Below are positions 36,856-45,844 of a stretch of 64,000 nucleotides of DNA, piece after piece (the stretch's first letter is position 1; the number at the start of each line of letters is the position of its first letter). The stretch is taken from assembly GCA_949372595.1 (NCBI GenBank), contig CASIAN010000003.1, positions 1-64,000 on the forward strand, read 5' to 3'. Below the pieces are notes generated by a model. The model made no database searches, was not told where the DNA came from, and saw only the letters and a program-made list of their open reading frames with translations. The stretch is from CPC320 sp002336405. Lineage in GTDB: Bacteria > Pseudomonadota > Alphaproteobacteria > Rhodobacterales > Rhodobacteraceae. Made by a program: the position numbers and the translations under genes.

Positions 36856-37425
36856 ATGTTTTACAAAGACGAGCGGCTAGCGCTGTTCATAGACGGATCC
36901 AATCTATACGCAGCAGCCAAGTCTCTTGGGTTTGATATAGACTACAAGCTACTTCGGCAAGAATTCATGCGCCGTGGAAAAATGCTAAGGGCATTTTACT
37001 ACACCGCCTTGCTTGATAACGAAGAATATTCACCCATCCGCCCTTTAGTCGACTGGCTAAATTACAACGGCTTCACCATGGTGACCAAGGCAGCCAAAGA
37101 ATATACCGACAGTCAGGGCCGTCGTAAGGTCAAAGGCAATATGGATATCGAGCTGGCGGTCAATGCAATGGAGTTGGCCTCAAGCGTTGATCATATTGTT
37201 TTGTTTTCCGGCGATGGCGATTTCCGCCCGCTTGTTGAAAGCCTGCAACGTCAGGGCGTACGTGTGTCTGTCGTCTCGACCATCCGCAGCCAGCCCCCAA
37301 TGATTGCCGATGAACTGCGGCGTCAAGCTGACAACTTTATTGAACTGGACGAGTTGAAAGACGTTCTTGGGCGGCCAAGCCGCGAAGAACCCTATTCGCC
37401 TAATGAGACAGAAGCCGTCGCGTAA
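36856..37425 (+). CDS. NYN domain protein (LabA/DUF88 family)
   Basis: 189 residues of the PIN-like NYN nuclease fold. RLALFIDGSNLYAAAKSLG carries the first acidic site, KGNMDIELAVNAMEL the second, and FSGDGDFRPLVESLQRQGVRV the third and fourth acidic residues. These four Asp positions form the metal site of NYN ribonucleases. It is divergent from folK. A role in RNA processing or decay is inferred from the fold. Confidence 0.9.
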   Translation: MFYKDERLALFIDGSNLYAAAKSLGFDIDYKLLRQEFMRRGKMLRAFYYTALLDNEEYSPIRPLVDWLNYNGFTMVTKAAKEYTDSQGRRKVKGNMDIELAVNAMELASSVDHIVLFSGDGDFRPLVESLQRQGVRVSVVSTIRSQPPMIADELRRQADNFIELDELKDVLGRPSREEPYSPNETEAVA

Positions 37426-37436
37426 CGCACAATCAA

Positions 37437-37472
37437 AAGCTGACAGTGGGGTACAGAGCCGACTGTCAGCTT
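37437..37472 (+). terminator. Strong hairpin after the NYN gene
   Basis: AAGCTGACAGT (37437-37447) and ACTGTCAGCTT (37462-37472) pair perfectly over 11 bases around a 14-base loop, 12 bases after the stop codon. No T-tract follows, so intrinsic termination is uncertain. Confidence 0.5.
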
Positions 37473-37892
37473 ACGCAGCAGTGCCAATTTAAAAGTGACG
37501 CGCAAACAAACACCTGTTCGAGAAATGGCGTCTTGGTCTGTGTTATTCAACTAAGCAAAAATAAGATTAGCGACGGTCGTAAATGGTTTGGTTTTAGCCT
37601 GATCCGTTTACACCAACTTCAGTAGGTTGATCCCAAGGCTTTCTCAACTGCACCAATCCTGTTGCAGGGCTGACTGTTGCAGCTTGCAATATTATCGCCA
37701 GAAAAAACCACTCAGGCCTTTTTTGCATATTATCAATTTGAAAATTTTTTTAACCTTGACCTGCTGCACCAGGCATTTCGTTTCCAACCCGTTTTCTTTT
37801 CAGAATTTTATCGACAGTATCTGGTCTGCAGATTTACCTTTTGCGCCATTTCACCTATAGTGATCTCGTATCCAAAAAGGTTAAAAACCATT
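37473..37892. other. Low-coding-potential region
   Basis: Open frames are present (for example 37677 onwards in the plus direction), but they show no domain and no codon pattern like the neighbouring genes. Nothing else was recognised. Confidence 0.3.
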
Positions 37893-38180
37893 ATGAAACG
37901 CGGGCTTAAAACACGCCAAACAGCACCGGAAAATACCGAAAGCAACTGTCTAATCGCATGTCATACGCCACCGTACTTTAAATTCCCAAACCCTAAAACA
38001 ACGTCATGTGGCTTTTTTACTTCGGCAAAAGGCCGGACGTATGAGCCCGCATCGCAATTGTTTCTGTCAGAAGGTCGCAGTTTGGCAATCGACAGGCCTC
38101 TGGCTGGACGCTTGGCGTCACCAAAGATTGCCTTGCCAACGCTCGAACACTCTGCCGATCTTGTGGCATATTACTTATGA
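37893..38180 (+). CDS. Hypothetical 95-residue protein, possibly a relic
   Basis: The frame from ATG 37893 ends at a TGA that overlaps the start of the DUF3429 gene (ATGA), a hint of real coupling. The sequence is basic. It has CLIACH, close to a haem-binding CxxCH but with one residue too many, and ends in ADLVAYYL, which resembles c-type cytochrome C-termini. A frame-shifted cytochrome c gene is conceivable but unproven. A weak AAAAAGG lies about 14 bases upstream. I cannot assign a function. Confidence 0.25.
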   Translation: MKRGLKTRQTAPENTESNCLIACHTPPYFKFPNPKTTSCGFFTSAKGRTYEPASQLFLSEGRSLAIDRPLAGRLASPKIALPTLEHSADLVAYYL

Positions 38181-38611
38181 ACACCCCACGTATCCCGCTT
38201 TTTCTGGCCATCGCAGGAGCATTGCCTTTGGTCTATGCCGCCCTGCTCAACATGGGCCTGCCCCCCATCTCCGAACTGCAGCCATGGCTGCCCTATTGGG
38301 ACGACGGCGCGGGATTAATGCTGGTCTATGGCCAAATCATTCTGGTGTTCATGGCCGGCGTTTTATGGGGGTTTGCAACACTTGCAACAGGCAGGCTGAC
38401 CCTGCTGGTTTATGTACTTTCCATTGCACCTGCCCTCTATGTCTTTTTTTATGTGCAGACCTCACAAGATTTGCTCTACGGGTTTATCGCTGTTTTTTTG
38501 CTTGATCTGGCTTTTTGGCGGTTGCGACTGACGCCGCCGTGGTGGCTGGGACTGCGCCTGCCACTAACCGGTATTGTCTGCGGCGCGCTTTGGTTTGGCG
38601 CGCCAATGTAA
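38177..38611 (+). CDS. DUF3429 membrane protein
   Basis: 144 residues with four to five hydrophobic segments and the family pattern ELQPWLPYWDDGAGLMLVYGQIILVFMAGVLWGF split over about 30-65. DUF3429 proteins are small inner-membrane proteins of unknown role in proteobacteria. The ATG at 38177 overlaps the preceding stop. Confidence 0.85.
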   Translation: MNTPRIPLFLAIAGALPLVYAALLNMGLPPISELQPWLPYWDDGAGLMLVYGQIILVFMAGVLWGFATLATGRLTLLVYVLSIAPALYVFFYVQTSQDLLYGFIAVFLLDLAFWRLRLTPPWWLGLRLPLTGIVCGALWFGAPM

Positions 38612-38739
38612 GCGGTCTGATTTAGACCATCAGATGTTAAACTGCGGTGACATCCCCCAAACGCTGTATTACAGTTGCACCTACCTGTTCGGTTTCTATT
38701 TTCGGACTAAGGTACTTTCTCCTACGCAGGACCCACCCC

Positions 38740-39333
38740 ATGGCCGACAAAGAAACGCTCAGAGTTTATGATGCAAAAGCGGCGGACTATGCCAAACTGA
38801 TTGACAGCGACACCAAGGAAAACCCCTATCTTGAGCGCTTTATCGCCAGACTTCCCACCGGTGGGCGTGTGCTGGATTTGGGATGTGGGCCGGGTCTCGC
38901 AGCAACTCGCATGGCCAACGCAGGGCTGCAGGTTGATGCCATGGATGGATCGGCTGAAATGGTGGCTATGGCCGCCCAGCACGACGGGGTCACCGCATGG
39001 CAAGCCACCTTTGATCAGATCACCGGAACGGATATTTATGACGGTATATGGGCAAATTTTTGTCTGTTGCACGCCAGCAAAGAGGCGATGCCTCACCATC
39101 TTGCTGCGATGGTCACCGCGCTCAAACCCGGTGGTGCGTTCCATATCGGGATGAAACTGGGCAGCGGCAGCCAGCGCGATGCGATTGGCCGCCTCTATAG
39201 CTATTATTCCGAACCCGAGTTGATCACCCTGCTGGGTGCGGCTGGGCTGACCGCTGGCGAAACCGACCACGGCCGGACCGTCGGCTTGGACGGCACTGAG
39301 GCCGACTGGATTGTGGTGGCCGCGCATGGCTGA
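38740..39333 (+). CDS. Class I SAM-dependent methyltransferase
   Basis: 197 residues. GGRVLDLGCGPGLAATRMA is the SAM-binding motif I, AMDGSAEMV follows strand 2 and YDGIWANFCLLH is motif II. An N-terminal VYDAKAADYAKLI segment is common in this group. The acceptor is unknown. The ATG at 38740 has GCAGGAC upstream. Its stop overlaps the rnhA start (ATGGCTGA), so the two are coupled. Confidence 0.87.
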   Translation: MADKETLRVYDAKAADYAKLIDSDTKENPYLERFIARLPTGGRVLDLGCGPGLAATRMANAGLQVDAMDGSAEMVAMAAQHDGVTAWQATFDQITGTDIYDGIWANFCLLHASKEAMPHHLAAMVTALKPGGAFHIGMKLGSGSQRDAIGRLYSYYSEPELITLLGAAGLTAGETDHGRTVGLDGTEADWIVVAAHG

Positions 39334-39778
39334 GTTGTTTGCCTATACCGACGGCGCCTGCAGCGGCAACCCCGGCCCCGGCGGCTGGGGTGTACTGATG
39401 CAGGCCAAGGACGGTCAGACTGTTCTTAAACAACGTGACCTTAAAGGCGGCGAGGCCGTGACCACAAACAACCGAATGGAATTACTGGCCGCAATAAATG
39501 CGTTAGAAGCACTGGAACGGCCCAGCGAAATCACCATCTTCACTGACAGCACCTATGTGAAAAACGGCATCACCCAATGGATGCATGGATGGAAACGCAA
39601 CGGTTGGAAAACGGCTGCAAAAAAGCCGGTGAAAAACGTGGAATTATGGCAGCAGTTGGATGAGGCGCAAGCCCGCCACAGCGTAATCTGGAAATGGGTC
39701 AAAGGCCATGCCGGTCACCCCGAAAATGAAGCCGCCGATGCGCTTGCCCGCGCCGGGATGGCCCCTTTCAAGCCATGA
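39326..39778 (+). CDS. rnhA: Ribonuclease HI
   Basis: 150 residues. YTDGACSGNPGPGGWG carries the first catalytic Asp, MELLAAINALEAL the Glu, FTDSTYVKNGI the second Asp and HPENEAADALAR the last Asp. The basic handle WMHGWKRNGWKTAAKKPVKN binds the hybrid. It degrades RNA in RNA-DNA hybrids. It overlaps the genes on both sides by a few bases. Confidence 0.97.
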   Translation: MAELFAYTDGACSGNPGPGGWGVLMQAKDGQTVLKQRDLKGGEAVTTNNRMELLAAINALEALERPSEITIFTDSTYVKNGITQWMHGWKRNGWKTAAKKPVKNVELWQQLDEAQARHSVIWKWVKGHAGHPENEAADALARAGMAPFKP

Positions 39779-40218
39779 CATCAACCGCGCAAAGCCCCGC
39801 GATAGACAAAGCCTGTCCCGTGGTGTTGCGCAGCCCCGAAGGCAAGTGCGAAATACTCGCGTTTGCCCATCCTTCGGCCGGCCATCAGTTCATCAAAGGC
39901 ACAGTGGAGGCCAGTGAAACCCCCGCAGCAGCAGCCCTGCGCGAATTATACGAAGAAGCGGGCATAACCGCCCACACCATTACCACCATGCTGGGATCAT
40001 CAAATACGATCCAATCCGGTGAGAGATGGCATTTCTTTGTGGTCCAAACAGACCCCTTACCCGACAGCTGGCAGCATAAATGCGCCGATGACGATGGACA
40101 ACTGTTTGGATTTTTCTGGCACCCAGTACAACAGGCACTAGCCAACAGCTTTCAGCGGCGCTATCAAACAGCGTTTCACTTTATCCGCGACCGGCTTGCT
40201 TTACCTGCGGGTGCCTAA
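39775..40218 (+). CDS. NUDIX hydrolase
   Basis: 147 residues. The Nudix box reads GTVEASETPAAAALRELYEEAG (about 44-65 in two parts), matching GX5EX7REUXEEXGU. The substrate is unknown but a nucleoside diphosphate derivative is expected. It starts in an ATGA overlap with rnhA and ends 24 bases before the convergent fmt gene. Confidence 0.9.
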   Translation: MTSTAQSPAIDKACPVVLRSPEGKCEILAFAHPSAGHQFIKGTVEASETPAAAALRELYEEAGITAHTITTMLGSSNTIQSGERWHFFVVQTDPLPDSWQHKCADDDGQLFGFFWHPVQQALANSFQRRYQTAFHFIRDRLALPAGA

Positions 40219-40242
40219 AAACGCAGCGAAGTCAGAAGTCCT

Positions 40243-41154
40243 TTAAAGCCCGAGCTCGATCCCCGCAGGCACCGGCCAACCGCGTAAAAATTCGTCCACA
40301 TCCTGTGCCGCTTTCCCAGCCCGTTGCGCCCGGGTCACACACAGGGCGCCCGTGCCGCAGGCAATGGTCAGGGATGTATCCAGAACCGTTCCCGACGCGG
40401 CTGATCCGTCGCAGCACTCTGAACCTAAAAGCTTGACCCGTTCGCCATTAATCAACGTCCAAGCCCCCGGAAACGGCGCAAGCGCACGAATTTGACGATC
40501 AATCGTGGTGGCAGGCTGGGCCCAATCTATCTCCGCCTCGGATTTTTCGATTTTGGCAGCGTAAACCACGCCATCATCTGGCTGGCTGGCAGCCGCCAAT
40601 CCCGGCAACTGAGGCAAGACTTGCACAATCAATGCGGCCCCAAGCGCCGATAATCTATCGTGCAGCGCTCCCGTGGTTTCGGCCGCGCCAATCGGCGTGC
40701 TTTGGCGCGCCAATACCGGCCCGGTATCCAGTCCGGCCTCCATCTGCATGATGCAAACCCCGGTTTCGGCATCACCAGACATAATAGCGCGGTGAATAGG
40801 CGCCGCCCCGCGCCAACGCGGCAGCAATGAAGCGTGAATATTTACACAGCCATACGCAGGTTGATCCAACACAGTTTGTGGCAAGATCAACCCGTAAGCC
40901 ACTACCACGGCCAGATCTGCGCCAAACGCGGCAAATTCGGCCACGGCGTCGGCCGCTTTGAAGGACAGCGGGTGGCGCACCACCAGCCCCAGCGCTTCGG
41001 CGCAGACCTGTACCGGCGTTGGACGCAGTTTCTTACCCCGACCTGCGGGACGCGGCGGCTGGCAATACACGCAAGCAATCTCGTGGCCTGCTGCGACCAA
41101 CGCCTCTAGCACCGGTACTGAAAAATCCGGTGTGCCCATAAAAATCAATCTCAC
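40243..41154 (-). CDS. fmt: Methionyl-tRNA formyltransferase
   Basis: 303 residues. MRLIFMGTPDFSVPVLEAL is the N-terminal strand and loop, VVVAYGLILPQTVLD and NIHASLLPRWRGAAPIHRAI the formyl-transfer site with Asn-His and the SLLPRWRG loop, and MQMEAGLDTGPVL a later motif. The C-terminal OB-like domain binds tRNA. It overlaps the third deformylase gene by 4 bases, matching the pairing of formylation and deformylation. Confidence 0.96.
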   Translation of the reverse strand: MRLIFMGTPDFSVPVLEALVAAGHEIACVYCQPPRPAGRGKKLRPTPVQVCAEALGLVVRHPLSFKAADAVAEFAAFGADLAVVVAYGLILPQTVLDQPAYGCVNIHASLLPRWRGAAPIHRAIMSGDAETGVCIMQMEAGLDTGPVLARQSTPIGAAETTGALHDRLSALGAALIVQVLPQLPGLAAASQPDDGVVYAAKIEKSEAEIDWAQPATTIDRQIRALAPFPGAWTLINGERVKLLGSECCDGSAASGTVLDTSLTIACGTGALCVTRAQRAGKAAQDVDEFLRGWPVPAGIELGL

Positions 41155-41645
41155 GCGCGTTTCCTCGCTTTGCGCAACAGCATATCGCGTTTCACTTTCG
41201 ACAGGTTATCAAAATACATTTTACCATTCAGATGATCAATTTGATGCTGCACCGATGTGGCCCAGAGCCCAACAAAATCTCGCTGTTCCAAAACGCCATC
41301 AGCGTTCATAAACTGCACCGTCACCGCACGCGGCCGCTTGACCGGAGCCCAAACCCCCGGCAGGTTGGGACTGCCCTCGTCATGGGGGCGCAACTCGATC
41401 GAGGCGTGCAGAATTTCAGGGTTGGCCATACGGATTGATTGTCCGCGGCTTTCGCTGGCATCCACCACGGCCAGCCGCAGCAAAACACCGATCTGCGGTG
41501 CCGCCAACCCAACGCCGGGCATCGCCTCCATTGTGTCGATCATGTCAGTCCAGATCCCATGGATCTCATCTGTTATCGCATTCACCGCTGCGGCCACAGT
41601 TTGCAGCCGTTTGTCCGGCCAAGAAATACACGGCCGCGCAGTCAT
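41151..41645 (-). CDS. Peptide-deformylase-like protein lacking metal-site residues
   Basis: 164 residues clearly of the deformylase fold, with motif 1 GVGLAAPQIG at 44-53. Motif 2, normally EGCLS, reads EGSPN (90-94), so the metal-binding Cys is Ser. Motif 3, normally HEXXH, reads HQIDH (134-138), so the catalytic Glu is Gln. With both changes, peptide deformylation is unlikely. It may be a regulatory or binding paralogue. It lies last in the def1-def2-def3-fmt string, 10 bases after def2, overlapping fmt. Confidence 0.88.
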   Translation of the reverse strand: MTARPCISWPDKRLQTVAAAVNAITDEIHGIWTDMIDTMEAMPGVGLAAPQIGVLLRLAVVDASESRGQSIRMANPEILHASIELRPHDEGSPNLPGVWAPVKRPRAVTVQFMNADGVLEQRDFVGLWATSVQHQIDHLNGKMYFDNLSKVKRDMLLRKARKRA

Positions 41646-41655
41646 AAAAACCTCC

Positions 41656-42156
41656 TCATGCCGTCACCGCGCTATAGCGCGCCTCAAGCTGCAGCCGGTC
41701 TGCCGGATCAAGACGGTCAAAGGTGACCAGACCCTGCAGATGATCAAACTCATGTTGGGCGCAGGTGGCTTGGAACCCATCAAGTTGCCAGAGTTGTTTT
41801 TGACCCGCCAAATCATAACTTTGCAGGCTGATGCAGGCCGGGCGGATGATATCTGCTGAGATGCCAGGCAGAGATAGACAGGCCTCGGGCCGTGTGGCTG
41901 TTTCATCCGAACTCTTTAAGATCGTCGGATTGATACAGACTTTAGGCGTGGGTGTCCCCTCTTTCCAGCCGCAATCCATCACGAAAAACTGCTGCAATAT
42001 CCCAACCTGCGGGGCTGCAAGACCCCGACCTTGCGCGGCATACATAGTCTCGAACAGATCGGCGATGACCCCGGTAAGACCGGGGGCATGTACCACGGGT
42101 TCACAGCGCTGGGACAGGCGCGGATCAGGCCATGTCAGGATCGGTAGAACGCTCAT
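41656..42156 (-). CDS. def: Peptide deformylase, second copy
   Basis: 166 residues. Motif 1 is GRGLAAPQVG, motif 2 EACLSLPG (the Cys is present; Gly is replaced by Ala) and motif 3 HEFDH with the catalytic Glu. All metal ligands are kept, so it should be active on formylated N-termini, though the motif differs a little from the housekeeping form. It overlaps def1 by 4 bases. Confidence 0.9.
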   Translation of the reverse strand: MSVLPILTWPDPRLSQRCEPVVHAPGLTGVIADLFETMYAAQGRGLAAPQVGILQQFFVMDCGWKEGTPTPKVCINPTILKSSDETATRPEACLSLPGISADIIRPACISLQSYDLAGQKQLWQLDGFQATCAQHEFDHLQGLVTFDRLDPADRLQLEARYSAVTA

Positions 42157-42671
42157 ACACGCGCCCGCTCACGCTTGAGTTTCTGCATTTTCCGGGTGAT
42201 CAGCTGGCGCTTCATTATTCCAAGGTAATCAATAAACAATTTACCATTTAAGTGGTCGATTTCGTGCTGCACGCAGGTCGACCAAAGCCCGGAAAAATCT
42301 TGTTGCTGTTGTGTGCCGTCACGATCCAGCCATGTCACCGTCACCTCGGCGGGGCGTGTCACTTGACCATAGTGATCCGGGATCGACAGACAGCCCTCTT
42401 CATAACTGCTGGTCTCATCGGATTGGGCCATAATCTGAGGGTTGAACATAACCAAAAGCCCACACTCAGCGCTGTCATCTGGCGTACAGTCGAGTACGAT
42501 CAGCCGCTCAAGCACGCCCACCTGCGGCGCGGCCAGACCAATGCCCGGCGCGCCATACATGGTTTCCACCATATCATCCGCCAAACGCCTCAGCCCGTCA
42601 GACAGATCAGCCACGGGGGCGGCAGCTTTTTTCAGCCGGGGATCGGGGTGCAAGAGTATATTTCGTTTCAT
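42153..42671 (-). CDS. def: Peptide deformylase, canonical copy
   Basis: 172 residues with all three textbook motifs: GIGLAAPQVG (43-52), EGCLS (92-96) and HEIDH (136-140). It removes the N-formyl group from nascent proteins with Fe(II) or another metal. It is the first gene of the def-def-def-fmt operon and is divergent from the C-S lyase gene. Confidence 0.96.
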   Translation of the reverse strand: MKRNILLHPDPRLKKAAAPVADLSDGLRRLADDMVETMYGAPGIGLAAPQVGVLERLIVLDCTPDDSAECGLLVMFNPQIMAQSDETSSYEEGCLSIPDHYGQVTRPAEVTVTWLDRDGTQQQQDFSGLWSTCVQHEIDHLNGKLFIDYLGIMKRQLITRKMQKLKRERARV

Positions 42672-42762
42672 GGCCCTGATCTAGAATATGACGCACAAAT
42701 GCGCAACGCCCTTGCAAGCGTCGGGTGATCGTTTAGTTTCGCGCCCAATGGGAGAGACCTTC

Positions 42763-43935
42763 ATGAATTTTGACGAGATCATTGACCGGCGCAACACACA
42801 TTCTTCAAAGTGGGACACTATGGAACAGCTCTATGGGGTGTCACAAGACGACGGCATCGCCATGTGGGTCGCCGACACAGATTTTCGTCCCCCCGCCTGC
42901 GTTCAGAACGCCGTTGAAAAAATGCATGAACATGGCATTTACGGTTATTATGGTGATGATCGCGGGTATTATGAAGCGATTTGCTGGTGGATGAAAACCC
43001 GCCACAACTGGGAAGTGGATCCAGCTTGGATTTTTTCAACCCACGGCCTGGTCCATGGTATGGCGATGTGCGTCGACTGTTTCACGCAGCCCGGTGAGGG
43101 CGTCATTCTGATGACCCCGGTATATCACTCGTTTTTCCGCGTCCTCAAAGCCAGCGGACGTGAGGTCGTTGAGTGCGCTCTGACCAATAACGCCGGCCGC
43201 TATGAAATGGATTTTGGAACTTGGGAAGCGCAGCTGACCGGCAATGAGAAAATGTTGGTGCTCTGTTCACCGCATAATCCTGGCGGCCGCGTTTGGAACC
43301 GGGATGAATTGCGTGGTGTGGCTGCGTTTGCCAAACGACATGATCTGATCCTCGTCTCTGATGAGATTCATCATGATTTGACGTTTCCTGGCCAAACCCA
43401 CATCCCTATGACCACGATTGATGCCGACATCACCGACCGGCTGATTATGATGACAGCAACTACAAAAACCTTTAATATTGCCGGCGCGCACATCGGCAAT
43501 GTGATTATTCCCGACCCGGAGCTGCACGCAAAATTCAAGCAACGTATGACCGCACTGGGAATGTCGCCAAACCGTTTTGGTCTGTTGATGGCTGAAGCTG
43601 CCTATTCGCCAGAAGGCGCCGACTGGGTCGATAATCTAATGCTATATCTAGAGGGCAACAAAACGCTGTTTGATGCCACCATTGCCGAGATCAAAGGCGT
43701 GAACTCAATGCCACTTGACGCCACATATCTGGCCTGGGTCGATTTTTCAGGCACTGGAATGGCGCGTCACGAATTCACCCAAAGGGTCGAAAAGGATGCA
43801 CGTATCGCGGTCAATCACGGGATCACATTCGGTGCGGGCGGAGCATCATATTTGCGGTTTAATCTCGCAACCCCACGCAGCCGCATCCAAGAGGCCTGCA
43901 CGCGCCTGAAGGCAGCATTCAGAGATTTGCAATAA
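42763..43935 (+). CDS. PatB/MalY-type PLP-dependent C-S lyase
   Basis: 390 residues of the class I/II aminotransferase fold. MWVADTDFRPP is the family's typical N-terminal block, CSPHNPGGRVW the cofactor Asn region, DEIHHDLTFPGQTH the PLP Asp region and TATTKTFNIAGAHIG carries the Schiff-base Lys. PatB enzymes split cystathionine or other cysteine conjugates to a thiol, pyruvate and ammonia. The ATG at 42763 has GGGAGAG 6 bases upstream; the frame stays open to 42688 without homology. Confidence 0.88.
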   Translation: MNFDEIIDRRNTHSSKWDTMEQLYGVSQDDGIAMWVADTDFRPPACVQNAVEKMHEHGIYGYYGDDRGYYEAICWWMKTRHNWEVDPAWIFSTHGLVHGMAMCVDCFTQPGEGVILMTPVYHSFFRVLKASGREVVECALTNNAGRYEMDFGTWEAQLTGNEKMLVLCSPHNPGGRVWNRDELRGVAAFAKRHDLILVSDEIHHDLTFPGQTHIPMTTIDADITDRLIMMTATTKTFNIAGAHIGNVIIPDPELHAKFKQRMTALGMSPNRFGLLMAEAAYSPEGADWVDNLMLYLEGNKTLFDATIAEIKGVNSMPLDATYLAWVDFSGTGMARHEFTQRVEKDARIAVNHGITFGAGGASYLRFNLATPRSRIQEACTRLKAAFRDLQ

Positions 43936-43949
43936 GTGGACTGCCTGAT

Positions 43950-44300
43950 TTACCGTACTTCCAGCAAGGCGACCGGTGCGTTTTCAGACCGATAGAAATC
44001 AACCGGTGCCTGATCCGTCACCACAGTGTTGCGTTTGAATTCAAACCGCAGCTCACCGTTTTCTTCGTCAGAGGCGATTATAAGGCATTCATACAGATGG
44101 TGTTCGCCATCATATATATCCACCAAGCCGCGCAGACCCGGCGCAGTGCCAGCCTCAAGCGAAAACCCATTATCCCAAAGACGGAGCACGTGAAAACTCT
44201 CTTGGTCAGTTTTAATCTTTAACCGACTGCTTTTGCGCAGCGCCTTTATACGTGCCGCATCAAGGCCCGCCTGAACATCATAGGGCAGAAAAGTACTCAT
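43950..44300 (-). CDS. Conserved hypothetical protein
   Basis: 116 residues with no named domain that I recognise. It is mixed alpha/beta, with a basic N-terminal helix (ARIKALRKSSRLKIK) and strand-rich middle (SFHVLRLWDNGFSLEAG, VDIYDGEHHLYECLIIA). The ATG at 44300 has GGAGGA about 8 bases upstream, a strong ribosome binding site. It is convergent with the C-S lyase gene and ends 14 bases from it. Confidence 0.7.
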   Translation of the reverse strand: MSTFLPYDVQAGLDAARIKALRKSSRLKIKTDQESFHVLRLWDNGFSLEAGTAPGLRGLVDIYDGEHHLYECLIIASDEENGELRFEFKRNTVVTDQAPVDFYRSENAPVALLEVR

Positions 44301-44874
44301 ACAAAATCCTCCAAAGATTAGTCTGTCCAATTTCTGCGCAAGTGCAAGAAAAGATTAATAACATTTCTATGAAATTTGCAGATTTAGGAAAATCAGTGAC
44401 ATCACGGCTGAATACAGCCAGCTCCAATAAAATAATAACGTACTGATATAAATATGTTTATATAATTTTATCCATAAAAAGACTCTTATATTTTGGCATT
44501 TTAGACTAGGGTAACGCTTTGAAAAAAATCACCTTATACTCATTTCCGCGCACTTCAGACACCATGAAACCGCAACGTTTCCAATCTCGCGCGCCACTGA
44601 TTCTTGCACGTCCAATACCGGGAGCCGACCGTGCTGATACGCAATCAAAGCCCAGTTGCAGCGGCTTGACAAATTTCCCAAAGGGCTGTCCCCAACTGTT
44701 GAAGATCAAGGCCTTGTGCCTTGTGGCAAAATAAGTTTCAAAAGAGACATGTCACCCCCAAGACAGAAAGCAAATTTTCGTGCCCTACCGACAACAAGCC
44801 ACCATATTTTGCAGCAAAAAGGCAATCCCTGCTGGAGCCTGTGGATATTGCAACAGCCAAAGTAAGGTTCGGCG
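44301..44874. other. AT-rich 570-base gap upstream of cobD/cbiB
   Basis: No confident gene. Several short open frames exist; one on the minus strand (44506-44709) ends in a plausible stretch (CGFMVSEVRGNEYKVIFFK) but has no known family. A GCCACTG at 44593-44599 recalls a B12-riboswitch element, but the rest of that structure is missing. Confidence 0.35.
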
Positions 44875-45798
44875 ATGAACACCGCAGAGCTTTTGGTAAT
44901 TGCGCTGATCTTGGATGCCGTGATCGGCGACCCGAATTGGCTTTGGGGCCGCGCGCCCCACCCCGTGGTGATTATGGGGAAAATCATCTCATGGCTCGAT
45001 AAAACCCATAACAAGGGGTCCGACCGCAAACGCAAGGGCATTTTTGCACTGCTGGCGCTGATCGCTATTGCCAGCTGTACCGGTTGGATACTGGCGCTGG
45101 CAGGCCCGGTGATCGAAATTGCGCTGGCGGTGATACTGCTCGCCCACCGGGGTTTGCTTGATCATATAACAGCCGTTGCCAAAGGCTTACACATATCTGA
45201 GGCCGAGGGCCGCAAACAGGTGGCGCGGATTGTCGGGCGGGACACCAAGGAAATGGACGTCGCCCAGATCGCTCGCGCCACAATCGAGTCAGCGGCAGAA
45301 AACCTTTCTGACGGGGTCGTGGCCCCAGCATTTTGGTTTCTGATTGGCGGTCTTCCGGGACTATTAATCTACAAAATTACCAACACCGCAGACAGTATGA
45401 TCGGCTATCGCAACGACGCCTATCGTGATTTTGGCTGGGCGTCGGCCAGATTTGACGATCTGCTCAATCTGGTACCTGCACGGCTCACCGCAGCGCTTAT
45501 TGCGCTGATGCATGGCCAATACGGTGGCTGGCGGCAGATCAGGCGCGACGCCAAACTGCACCGCTCGCCCAATGCCGGTTGGCCCGAGGCCGCAATGGCG
45601 CTGTCACTGGACGTGGCCCTGTCGGGGCCCAGATCTTATGACGGCAAGCTAGAAACTTTTCCTTGGGTTAACGCACCGGGCCGAACTGCTCTGGGTGTCG
45701 GCGATATCCACCAGACCTGTACCGCGCTGTGGAAAAGCTGGGCCGCAATGCTGGCCCTGCTTCAGGTGTTCATTGTCCTGCATGCCTTGTCAGTTTAG
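44875..45798 (+). CDS. cobD: Adenosylcobinamide-phosphate synthase
   Basis: 307 residues (CobD in the Pseudomonas naming, CbiB in Salmonella). Family blocks are LDAVIGDPNWLWGRAPHPVV split near the N-terminus, ARIVGRDTKEMDVAQIARA, IESAAENLSDGVVAPAFW and DSMIGYRNDAYRDFGWASAR. Several hydrophobic segments place it in the inner membrane. It joins the aminopropanol arm to adenosylcobyric acid. It is the only cobalamin ring-assembly gene in the window. Confidence 0.95.
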   Translation: MNTAELLVIALILDAVIGDPNWLWGRAPHPVVIMGKIISWLDKTHNKGSDRKRKGIFALLALIAIASCTGWILALAGPVIEIALAVILLAHRGLLDHITAVAKGLHISEAEGRKQVARIVGRDTKEMDVAQIARATIESAAENLSDGVVAPAFWFLIGGLPGLLIYKITNTADSMIGYRNDAYRDFGWASARFDDLLNLVPARLTAALIALMHGQYGGWRQIRRDAKLHRSPNAGWPEAAMALSLDVALSGPRSYDGKLETFPWVNAPGRTALGVGDIHQTCTALWKSWAAMLALLQVFIVLHALSV

Positions 45799-45844
45799 GT
45801 TGGCGTGATAGGATGCCTCAAAATCACCAGTTTTCGGAGCTTGC

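Noticed and set aside
44593..44599. GCCACTG upstream of cobD/cbiB as part of a B12 riboswitch
   Set aside because: The other conserved parts of the cobalamin aptamer (for example the B12 box GCCAGGAGACC-type block) are not found in the right order.
44506..44709. 67-codon minus-strand frame in the gap before cobD/cbiB
   Set aside because: Plausible-looking tail but no known family and no ribosome binding site; kept only as a note in the gap entry.
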